From: Chimonanthus salicifolius
Taxonomy: Eukaryota; Streptophyta; Magnoliopsida; Laurales; Calycanthaceae
Direction: 5' to 3'
NCBI GenBank assembly: GCA_013350335.1
Contig: CM023532.1
Span: 37,077,708 to 37,141,707, forward strand
DNA length: 64,000 bases
The stretch's first letter is position 1; the number at the start of each line of letters is the position of its first letter. Below, one piece after another: positions 40,501 through 48,163 of this stretch. The notes beneath the pieces were generated by a model, which worked only from the letters and a program-made list of their open reading frames with translations, ran no database searches and was not told where the DNA came from. The position numbers and the translations under genes were made by a program.

Positions 40501-43012
40501 TAAAACACACTTTAACACTACAAACAAAGCATTACGAATGGTGTGTCAGTTTTGAAGGAGTTAGGAGTAGTGGAAAGCATCCTTGAAGGTGACTCTAAGA
40601 TTGTGGTCGCCTAGGCTGCTGGTTCTCGTTGCCCTTGGATATATTTGGATAAAATAGAATGGATTCGTCATACTATATCAGTTCTTGGTTCTTTCATATC
40701 TTGGGCTCCTCGTTCGGCAAATTTCGAGACGGGTGAATTGGCTAGACAGGGGGTTTCCTTACCTTCAGAGATTGTTAATTATTTGATGTACTTGTTGAGT
40801 TTTATGTCTTCTTTTTTCTGGTTTGCAGGCGGCTTGTGTCTACTCCTTCTAGTTTGTAGCTTTCTTTTATTTTAATGAAGTTACATTTCAAAAAAAAAAG
40901 CATTACGAATGAAACAAACAGCACTAGCTTTTGCCAGACTATCAGCCTTATTATTGGCTGACCTTTTTCTTTTGGATTAACGTGTGGAAAACTCAGACAC
41001 AGTCCTACTAAAACCCCCATGGATGAGCCCACTACCCCTATTGCACACCAAGGTTAGAACATGGGGGCTTGAACCAGCAACCTCTCGCTTCCTGAGGCGG
41101 GAGGCAACCAGTTGAGCTACACCCATGTGGGCTGACTTTAAGATATGAGAAACAACAAAATCACTACCCAGGACAATTCTTCTAACCACCTCCACATGAT
41201 CAAGGTAGCGCCAAGGACAAGGAATGCCTGAAACATAGTAAAGAAATCACCATTCAACTATATCACTGCTTAACCCAACCTTAGCAACTCCTTAACATCT
41301 TTCTACATAGCATACAATTCACTGCTATGCATCTATTGTCAATCCGATTTGCATTGCCGCCGCACCGAGCTTGTTGGGGGTCACTGCCCCCCTTCCCTTA
41401 TCCGAAGGTTTGGGGGCAGAGCCACTGACCCAAAGGTTTTGTAGGACAATTTCATAATTACACATGATGTTTTATGTAAACCCTAATTAGGGAAGTATAT
41501 ATAATCATTTTGTGAGAGAAAGAGATGAACAACTGTATCGAGAGCCATCTCTTCTTTGTTTTTTGCATTTGAGCATAGTAGATCGGTGTGAACCTATGGA
41601 CAGCTCGTTGGGGGTCACTGCCCCCCTTCCCTTATCCGAAGGTTTGGGGGCAGAGCCACTGACCCAAAGGTTTTGTAGGACAATTTCATAATTACACATG
41701 ATGTTTTATGTAAACCCTAGTTAGGGAAATATATATAATCATTTTGTGAGAGAAAGAGATGAACAACTGTATCGAGAGCCATCTCTTCTTTGTTTTTTGC
41801 ATTTGAGCATAGTAGATCGGTGTGAACCTATGGACAGCTTGTTGGGGGTCACTGCCCCCCTTCCCTTATCTGAAGGTTTGGGGGCAGAGCCACTGACCCA
41901 AAGGTTTTGTAGGACAATTTCATAATTACACATGATGTTTTATGTAAACCCTAATTAGGGAAGTATATATAGTCATTTTGTGAGAGAAAGAGATGAACAA
42001 CTGTGTCGAGAGCCATCTCTTCTTTGTTTTTTGCATTTGAGCATAGTGGATCGGCGTGAGCCTATGGACATACAGAAACGTGCGTGCGTGCGATTTCTCC
42101 CAACACAAGAGCTACAAAGAAAAACCTTTGAAAAGTCATGTAGCACCAAAGAACAATATGTAGAAGCACATGATTCAACCCATTTCCTTGCCCCAACCAG
42201 ATCCAATCAACACAATAAATACTCAACAATTAAAACAACATGAACTTCTTTCCATGTCAAGTTTGCCAATTAGCCATAACAGCATTGTAAATATTCTCAT
42301 TCAAAATATTTAAATGAATGTTATAATATCATAGAATTTAAGTAAGTAGAAAGTTTTATTATATGATTATAATGACGATGATGTCTATAAGAACTCCCAA
42401 ATAGCAAAGAGAAGCAGCTAAAAGGAATTCAATAGCAATTTTAAATTAGGGTGGCAAAGTATTAAACACGGAACTTCAAACTTTGATTTAATATATATTA
42501 TTGTGAATTGAGGATCAATTGCTCAGTAATGCTGAGTCAAGTTACATATTGATGGTATATAAACCAAGTTATGTTGACCTGACTCAAAATGTCTTATGAC
42601 TCATATACGTAAATAGGCTAATTTGGTAGCAAAATATGTGGCAAGCCAAAAACCAAGATTGTAATCATGGACTCAAAAAGGAGGGTTGTTTCATTGGGTC
42701 TCATTTTGGTAATTTTTCACTAGGATTTGAAGAACCTTCATCGTGTTGACATTAATCTTAATCTTGTTGGGAACCCTCCTCAATGGAGGAGACCTTTGGT
42801 ATTGCAAGGTGCATGTACCTTGGAAGTGGAAATGCCTCATTGGAAGTAGAAATGCCTCATTGAAAGTGAAAATGTCTACTTGGAAGTGGAAGTGTCTTCT
42901 TGGGAGTGAAAAGGCATCCATTATGGCATCTCTCCTCTAAACCTATATAAACCTCTCATCCCCTCCTAATTTCTTATATCATCCACCAATTCAACAACCA
43001 AGTGTGAGAGAC

Positions 43013-43074
<62 letters not shown>

Positions 43075-43934
43075 GGCTCACTTAGAGTGAGAAGCAAACC
43101 TTTTGTGCATACAAGAGAGACTTCAGTAGTGGAAAATCTCTAAAGGTGATTTTGGAAGAGACGGCGGTGCTACCACTTCAGTTTGATTGTTCTTTTTTTA
43201 TTGTGTTATTCTTGAGTGGTACACTCTTGATGTTGTTATGATCTCTAGTCCTAGAAAGTTGCTCGCAACGACTCAACCCCATTTTTATAGTGGAGTATTT
43301 TTTCAGAGTTATCCCTGTAGTTTTTCCCTTCACATTGAAGGGTTTTCCACATAAATCGTGGTGTCATTTTTGTGGTTGCATACTTGATTATTTTTACTAC
43401 TTTCCTATTTCATTCAAACATGTGGGAAAGGAATTGATCCAGGGATTTCTATGTGCACTCTTGGCCACGTGTTAGGCCACTTCTTTCCCAATAAATCCTT
43501 CCGAGTTATCTTGCAAATAGAATTTTGTCATATCAAAGAGAAACCAAAGAATCAAAAATGAAAAAAAAAAAAAATATCAATGCACCAACATCATCACGGA
43601 ACCAGTAGTAAAAAAATCAGACAAGTTACAAGGATATCCATCTAACAGAAAGGAATTCAATTAAGGGAGGAAAATGAACCAACAGAAATACCAACAATTT
43701 TTTTTAAACAGAAATAAAGATCCAATAACAGATACAATAACAAATAAAATGCCAAATAAATGAAAGACAAATACAGAAAAATACCAATCGACCCGTTCCA
43801 GGAAGTGACAGCCACTCTGAGAACAGCTCATCTGCAATATTTGGGTTTGATTTGATTGCCAATGGAGAAACCTCCGGAAGCTGCAAAAGATCAGGGTCGA
43901 GGGACGACACATCGCCTACAATCTCCATATCCAT
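25391..43934 (-). CDS. Protein phosphatase 2A regulatory subunit B'' (EF-hand type)
   Basis: Complete gene. Exons in transcript order: 43785-43934, 38276-38521, 38041-38146, 37823-37922, 35322-35427, 35025-35115, 29113-29254, 28123-28270, 27897-28006, 25887-26043, 25655-25780, 25391-25531. All junctions keep phase and total 1623 bp (540 aa). The N-terminus has [16 protein letters not shown] and [15 protein letters not shown]. Two EF-hand loops are visible, [12 protein letters not shown] near residue 330 and [12 protein letters not shown] near 403, followed by [20 protein letters not shown]. The protein ends [11 protein letters not shown]. This is the plant B''alpha/B''beta subunit, which directs the PP2A A/C core to substrates in a Ca2+-responsive way; it matches these better than TON2/FASS. 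Family members are about 535-540 aa. ATG 43934 was chosen because upstream in-frame sequence lacks an ATG. Introns 1, 4 and 6 (5.3, 2.4 and 5.8 kb) are full of repeats. Confidence 0.95.
26640..27300 (+). mobile_element. LINE (L1-type) 3' fragment in intron 9 of the PP2A gene
   Basis: The plus strand near 27000-27130 reads [20 protein letters not shown], then [15 protein letters not shown], matching the C-terminal end of the RNase H domain of plant LINE ORF2 (family: F.HV.RE.N..AD.LA). A pyrimidine-rich 3' UTR, TTAATGAAATTATCC and an A run follow at 27291-27299. Opposite orientation to the host gene. Confidence 0.65.
29606..29985. repeat. Word-type repeat (AATACGATTTG family), intron 6
   Basis: Begins near GTTGTTAAAATCTTATGATAC and ends with the roughly inverted GTATCGAATTG / CAATTTGATAACC. 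Short words such as ATACGATTT, AATTCGATAC and ACAATATGATTT recur in both orientations. Terminal duplications were not convincing. Confidence 0.4.
30000..30135 (+). mobile_element. Possible SINE fragment, intron 6
   Basis: GGTCTCAAGTTTGACCCTCC resembles a degenerate B box. Later sequence includes GGTGAGAATATCCATGTTACTC and an A-rich end. Family not established. Confidence 0.3.
30251..30398. repeat. 74-bp tandem duplication, intron 6
   Basis: Two adjacent copies sharing CCTTTAGCACTAA, ATTAAGAAAATCCAATTTC and CATCCAAAACAATAAAA, offset by 74 bp (TAGCAC at 30271 and 30345). Only a few differences, so it is fairly recent. Confidence 0.8.
30985..31481. mobile_element. Word-built MITE (CGGATACG family), 497 bp
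   Basis: Ends are CTATGAAACACGGATAC and its inverted match GTATCGGTGCTTCTTAG (13 of 17 positions agree). An exact target duplication GATATGAC lies at 30977-30984 and 31482-31489. Inside, CGGATACG, GTATCCG and CGGATACGTGTCGGATACG-type words repeat in both orientations around a (TACATA)n tract at about 31231-31280. It is hAT-like by its 8-bp duplication. Non-coding. Confidence 0.8.
31507..31690. mobile_element. Word-type MITE fragment (AATCGNNCGATT family)
   Basis: Starts CAGTGTTGTCAAAATCG, a hAT-like terminus, then repeats ATACGATTCGATTCGAATCG, AAATCGTATGATTTTAG and AATCGTGCGATT. No matching right end or target duplication, so probably truncated. Confidence 0.5.
31691..32000. other. CT-rich block of unknown origin, intron 6
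   Basis: Strong plus-strand pyrimidine bias (TCTTCTTCTTC-type runs), GC-richer than the surrounding intron. It resembles the 5' leader of a gene or retroelement, but no coding region follows. Confidence 0.35.
33262..33491 (+). mobile_element. SINE, second family
   Basis: tRNA-like head (GGGGGTTCGCTTGATGATC; AAGTTCGATTCACGC as B box near 33327), a body with GGTATGTGTGTGTAGGGAGG and GCACATGTCCCAAAGG, and an end in TCATC plus A run. The body is shared, inverted, by 47385-47512. Confidence 0.65.
34080..34600. other. CT-rich, GC-elevated block of unknown origin, intron 6
   Basis: Pyrimidine-rich on the plus strand from 34085 to 34180, then GC-rich sequence with open frames in several phases on both strands. 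None shows a recognisable motif. It may be the 5' part of an inserted element or captured gene DNA. Confidence 0.35.
36300..36960. other. CT-rich, GC-elevated block with a C29 run, intron 4
   Basis: Similar character to 34080-34600. It contains CCGCCGCC and CCGCCACC stretches, a run of 29 C at 36628-36656 and an adjoining (TC)n tract. No protein motif recognised. On the transcribed strand of the host gene the run is G29. Confidence 0.4.
37512..37590. repeat. (GA)n / (GT)n microsatellite, intron 4
   Basis: Long GA tract, a short GTGTGTG interruption at about 37562-37573, then GA again. Confidence 0.9.
38778..38796. repeat. C19 homopolymer, intron 1
   Basis: Run of 19 C flanked by CACCACA-type sequence. 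It reads G19 in the phosphatase pre-mRNA. Confidence 0.85.
39880..40200 (-). mobile_element. Decayed RTE-type LINE reverse transcriptase fragment
   Basis: The minus strand reads [20 protein letters not shown], then MKMRC and a degraded continuation with stops. This matches the conserved RTE LINE segment with YGSECW and a following RMLRWM.G.TRKDRI. Old and inactive; it lies in intron 1 of the phosphatase gene, same orientation. Confidence 0.65.
40541..40896 (+). mobile_element. 5'-truncated LINE insertion with 15-bp target duplication
   Basis: Flanked by an exact AAAGCATTACGAATG at 40526-40540 and 40897-40911, and ends in a poly(A). The plus strand reads [20 protein letters not shown], stop, then [20 protein letters not shown], the RNase H end of a plant L1 ORF2. 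The intact duplication indicates a relatively young insertion; the in-frame stop shows it is dead. Confidence 0.85.
40966..41129 (-). mobile_element. tRNA-derived SINE
   Basis: On the minus strand: CACATGGGTGTAGCTCAACTGG (A box), GGTTGCTGGTTCAAGCCCCC (B box), end near CCACACGTTAATCC. Target duplication GGCTGACCTT (40956-40965) versus GGCTGACTTT (41130-41139), 9 of 10. Inserted about 60 bp from the young LINE. Confidence 0.8.
41368..42069. repeat. Three tandem 234-bp units
   Basis: Exact 234-bp spacing, shown by AGCT(T/C)(G)TTGGGGGTCACTG at 41368, 41602 and 41836 and by repeated GGACAATTTCATAATTACAC. Copies differ at only a few sites. Every unit starts with AGCT, which lies in the left flanking duplication, so the triplication arose after insertion. 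Confidence 0.9.
41372..42108. mobile_element. Solo LTR with internal 234-bp triplication
   Basis: Starts TGTTGGGGGTC and ends TTTCTCCCAACACAA; GAGCT flanks both sides (41367-41371 and 42109-42113). Each unit has a TATA-like GTATATATAA, then TTTTGTGAGAGAAAGAG and TTTGAGCATAGT, as in a promoter, leader and U5 of a Copia-type LTR. The three units run 41368-41601, 41602-41835 and 41836-42069. Confidence 0.7.
42821..42920. repeat. Five 20-bp tandem repeats in LTR U3
   Basis: Units TGGAAGTGGAAATGCCTCAT and variants at 42821, 42841, 42861, 42881 and 42901, immediately upstream of the TATA box, so possibly an enhancer-type array of the LTR. Confidence 0.85.
43018..43070. repeat. (GA)n microsatellite inside the Copia-like LTR
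   Basis: About 26 GA units downstream of the TATA box at 42944. Confidence 0.9.
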
Positions 43935-44620
43935 TATTACAACTGATTTCAATTCTCATGCAACACTTAAACCAATAAAAATTCCAATCCAAAAAAAGGC
44001 TAGATCTTTACACCCCCGCTTTCAACCAATAACCCTAAAAACTAACATTCAAAAAACAAAAGGAAACCTTCCCCAAGCTTCTCTGATTCATCAAGAAAAA
44101 AAAATCCAAGACGTCCACATCGATTTCCCAAAATTCAAACCCTTCTCCACCTCCTCCATCAAAAAGCCAACATCCGCCACTGTAATTCCAACCAAATAGG
44201 AGATCACTCAGCTGGATTGTAAAAAACACCCTATGTTTTTGCGAAATTTAAAAATTGCCCGTTGTATTTTCTGCTACGAGGCATCAAGGATCGGAATCGA
44301 GGGTTTGTATAGGTGAATTAGAGGAGTAGAAAAGGAGAGATGAAATGAAGATATCAAAAGGGATTAAGAGAGGATTTCAGACGTTTTCACCAAAACAGTA
44401 GAAGGCCTCGAAACCATCAGACAATGAAAGAGAGAGATCAAGGAAGCCACCATCCATCAGGCAACGCCTCCCACACTATTATAACTGAAACTGCATCAAA
44501 GTCGACCCGCAAATGTACGTATTTTCTACGTATTACCATACATTCATACGGTGCTCGATCACGACAGTAAATCCGGCCCGAGCCCGTTACAAAATGAATG
44601 AGATGAATACATATAAAATA
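43935..44620. promoter_or_regulatory. 5' leader and promoter region of the PP2A B'' gene
   Basis: Upstream of the ATG at 43934. Purine/pyrimidine-skewed sequence with GA-rich stretches near 44330-44460. Transcription start, TATA box and any leader intron could not be fixed. Confidence 0.4.
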
Positions 44621-44669
44621 AATATATAATATAGCTTGACGGGCCAGGTTCGGAGTCATCCAATAAGCC

Positions 44670-45091
44670 CAGGGGTGCAAATCTCGGCAAGGCCGAGATA
44701 TCGGCTCTCCTCTTTTGTATTTTTTTTTAAATATCGGTATTTTTTTTATTATTTTATTTTTCTGAATTAAAAAATAAATAAATAATCTAAAAGGAAGTTT
44801 TTTTAAAAAAAAATTGAAAACGAAAATATCGACTGATATCGGCCGATATTGGTCTGATATCATTTGAGATACCAACTCGGGCCCACCACCATTTTGATTT
44901 TTGTTTTAACAAAAATACCGATATTATGGATGTTGGCCGATATTGGACCGATATATCGCCTATATATCGGTCATATCAGTCGAGAAATATCATGTACGAC
45001 TGATATAATATGCATCGGCCGATATGATAAGGGACTGAAAACCCATATCATCAGCCGATACATTTCGTATTGGCCGATATTTGCACCCATC
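44670..45091. mobile_element. Word-built MITE (ATCGGCC family), about 420 bp
   Basis: Starts CAGGGGTGCAAAT and ends ATTTGCACCCATC (inverted: GATGGGTGCAAAT). Flanked by AATAAGCC at 44662-44669 and 45092-45099. Filled with TATCGGCCGATATTGG, TTGGCCGATATTGGACCGAT, ATATCGGTCATATC and similar words on both strands plus a T/A-rich centre. It lies about 730 bp upstream of the phosphatase ATG. Non-coding. Confidence 0.85.
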
Positions 45092-45232
45092 AATAAGCCT
45101 GTTAAGCTTCATTGTTTGTTTCGTTGTGTACTTGTATATATTTTTCTATTTTAAAGGAATATATATATTGTATTATATTAATTCTTGATAATCTCAACTT
45201 TTTAAAATGTTAATTAAAAATATCATTAAAGG

Positions 45233-45592
45233 TAGGGGTGACACTTGGGTCGAGTTTTAACCCAACATGCATTACTTGACCCGAGAAATCAATGGCTTTG
45301 GGTTATGTTTTTGTATCTCTTGGGTCGGATTGAGTTGAGGAAAATAAATTCATATGAAATTCGGATCGGATCAAGTTGGGTTGAGAAATTTAAAAACAAT
45401 TCGACCTGATCTGAGTGCACCAAGTTATAAAACAGCACTCAGGTTGAGTTGGGTCAGAAATTCAAATTAGGTCAAATATAGTAACTCAGGTCAGCAATTT
45501 GGGTCGGGTAAAATAGAATTGAATCATTTTTTACATGGATTAAGTTGTATTTATTAAAATCCAATCCAACTCAATCCAAATTTCTAACCCTA
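45233..45592. mobile_element. Word-built MITE (GGGTYGGGT family), copy 1
   Basis: Starts TAGGGGTGACACTTGGGTCG and ends TTTCTAACCCTA (inverted: TAGGGTTAGAAA). Flanks ATTAAAGG and (A)TTAAAAAGG are an imperfect target duplication. The interior repeats GGGTTGAG, GGTTGAGTTGGGTCAG, GGATCGGATCAAGTTGGG and the inverse TTTAACCCAAC. Confidence 0.65.
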
Positions 45593-45822
45593 TTAAAAAG
45601 GTAAAATAGAAGGTACTCGAACTTCGTACTTTCTTAAAAGATTACAAGTAGACTTAGACATTTATTAGCTAAATAGGTAGATCATCACAAGAGAGAATTG
45701 AACTCAAATTTCCTGTAAACAAGCAGAGTCTCTATTCTGCAGGGGTCACCATAACAAAAATAAAATTTAATTGCTTTTAACTAATGTAAGAAAATCCAAA
45801 AATACCATCCAAGAGAATACTC

Positions 45823-46201
45823 TGGATGAAACTTGGGTCGGATTTTAACCCAACAGAAATCAGTGGGTTGGATTATGTATTTGTAAATTTAGAGTTGAAT
45901 TGAATTCATAAAAAAATTACATGAAATTCGAGTCGAATTAGATTTAAAATTTTAAAATCAACTTAATCTGAGTTGAGTCGATCCGATTTAAATTTCAAAA
46001 AATATAAAAAATTTGTTACTGAATTTTTCTATAAATTGTGCTAAAAATGAGTTGAGTTGTTGTACCAACAACTCAAATCAAGTCGAGTCAACAACTCGAA
46101 GCGTTGGACAAGCAACTCAGACTGAGTCTGGGCAACTTAAAAATGTGAACTAAATTGCATTTTTTTAAATTCAAATCAACCCACTCGAGTTTAACTCCGG
46201 A
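45823..46201. mobile_element. Word-built MITE (GGGTYGGGT family), copy 2
   Basis: Starts TGGATGAAACTTGGGTCGG and ends CGAGTTTAACTCCGGA. Flanks GAATACTC (45815-45822) and CAATACTC (46202-46209) match in 7 of 8. The interior repeats GAGTTGAGTCGATCCGA, AAGTCGAGTCAACAACTCGA and similar words in both orientations. Confidence 0.65.
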
Positions 46202-46209
46202 CAATACTC

Positions 46210-47384
46210 CTAACGGCCCCTTTGAATTTTAGAAGCATTCCCTCTCCCATCCATATATTAAGTCATTACTGGGGTCTGAAGGTCTGCAGAAGTGGCTTCT
46301 TACCCTTTGGTCTGTCTCTTGAATGGGAAATGAAGGTTGACTAGAAAGTTCGACCTTAAATCAATTGTCTTTATTAAGGCACTCAAGTTTATGCACGTCG
46401 GGCCCACGCTACTGGTTATTAAATTTACTATACTTTATAGAATAGAGTGTTGGATAATAAATAAAAGATAAATAAATAGAGTTAAGATTATGGAGATACA
46501 TAAGTTGGATTAGTGAATTAACTATTAAAGATAGAATTAGAAATAAATGCGTTAAAATATTTTTAAAATAACTCTAATATGACAAATTTGGAAGAATTCT
46601 TTTGAAGTTGTTTGATCTTGTTAGTGTAAAACTAGACACGGCCATAATACTCTCTATTTCCTCCTTGAAAATAAAAAAATAATACACTTCAATTTTAATA
46701 TAATTATCTTCATTAGCTATGGCAACCACTTCAGCTATAGCAACACCATACTCTTTAATCTTGTTTTGGAGATTAGGGTCCATTCCAAAATATAAACACT
46801 TCATTCATTATTTGCTTCTTTCTTCATTATAACATTCAAAACGTTGATAAGATAGACATTTAGAATGTCTTCAAGCAAATAGGTCAAAGTGACTGTTGGA
46901 AATAACTTAAGAAAATTGAACACAAGGAGCTCAAAAATTCAAAATGTAGAGAGAGAGAGGAAGCTTAAGTCTACTCATTGCATGGACTACAGCAAGCAAG
47001 GAAAGAGAGAAAGAGATGAAGGATAAACAAAAGAAAGCCAACTTCTGTTCAACATAAGAAGACTACAAAGAAAGTGAATTGATTAAAAAAAAGACCTGAA
47101 AGAATACAAGTGTAACCCCCTCTAGGGAAACCCTAGACCTTTATAAGAAGATTCTCTACTGAAAGAATATGAACTATAATTGCTAATTATTTGTTTCTCA
47201 CCATTCTAAATCAATTAAAATGTAGTTCTTCTTTCAATAGTAAAACATCAAAACTTGCTATTATGTAATTTCAATCGTTAAACATTTTAAGAGGTTTGTT
47301 CAACCTACTTTTTGTCAATTGATCAAATAGCAAAGGATTTAATACATGTTTTAATATGTTGGTCCATGGTACACAAGTGTTTTA
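46210..47384. other. Intergenic DNA, nothing firmly recognised
   Basis: A minus-strand open frame at 46574-46804 (KCLYFGMDPNLQNKIKEYG) faintly resembles a retrotransposon gag fragment, but the evidence is too weak to call. Confidence 0.4.
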
Positions 47385-47512
47385 AAGAACCTGACTAAGT
47401 CTTTGGGACATGTGCAAACCTCCCTATCTACACACACCGGATAAAACTAGGGAGAGTAGCTCTTATATATTGAGAGTGAGATTTGAACCAGAACCTCCGT
47501 TCTATAGGAATA
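47385..47512 (-). mobile_element. SINE, second family, fragment
   Basis: The minus strand carries GGTTCTGGTTCAAATCTCAC (B-box-like), then GTGTGTGTAGATAGGGAGG and GCACATGTCCCAAAGAC, matching the body of the SINE at 33262-33491. Confidence 0.6.
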
Positions 47513-48163
47513 TATTATTTTTAAAAACAAAAGTGATGGTTTGCAAAAATCAAAACACATATTGTAACACATATCTGTTGCCAATTACAATGGTGTGTAA
47601 ATGGAGTTGTTTTTATTGGCCATAGTCCAATAATCATGTGAAAATGACCCTTACAGCTACCAAATTTATGAAAAAAATCTATATACCACTGCATAGAAAC
47701 CTTAAACTAAGCAATTAAGGAGATTTTTTTAACAATTATTTGGTTAAGATAAGCAAACACATCTAATGATGTAATTAGGTCGACACTAATATAGGTCTTC
47801 CACATTATAGACAGTAGTAATATGACACAATCATATACGAGGAACACTCATAAATCTCAATTAAAAAATCTCAAGATTTTTAAGTTCCTTAAAAATCCTC
47901 TTTATTGTAAATTAACATATATTATAGGGATTGCAATCAAGTATTTTTTAAAATTGAAATCAAGCATGATTTTTTATCTCATCTTAACATAAGAAATGAC
48001 CTCTACAGTAGTTAAAATATGAAAACTCAGTTGAATATGAAAGCTATCCAAATTAAGGCTATAAAATTGGTGGTTGAAGTTCAAAATCAAAGGGTTAGAC
48101 ATCATATGTTATTCAATTTTGTATTTTTTCAAATAAGATGTCTTCTTCTATTATGTGTGGTGG

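Larger units (their letters stand above)
42765..43493. mobile_element. Solo LTR (Copia-like), 729 bp
   Basis: Ends TGTTGGGAACC and CTTTCCCAATA. Flanks AATCT (42760-42764) and AATCC (43494-43498) form a 5-bp duplication with one mismatch. It contains TATATAA at 42944, a (GA)n tract at 43018-43070 in the leader position, and AGTTTTTCCCTTCACATTGA, AGGGTTTTCCACATAAAT typical of plant Copia U5. No internal retroelement domain is nearby. Confidence 0.7.

Noticed and set aside
41368..42069. CRISPR-like regular repeat
   Set aside because: Units are contiguous with no variable spacers, and the context is a plant nuclear intron.
41505..42206. Near-identical 64-codon minus-strand frames repeated every 234 bp
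   Set aside because: By-product of the tandem LTR triplication, not a gene family.
43852..44199. Plus-strand 115-codon frame over PP2A exon 1 and upstream
   Set aside because: Antisense to an identified exon, Lys/Pro/Thr-rich by composition only.
46574..46804. Possible gag fragment on the minus strand
   Set aside because: Similarity is impressionistic; no zinc knuckle, protease or LTR nearby.
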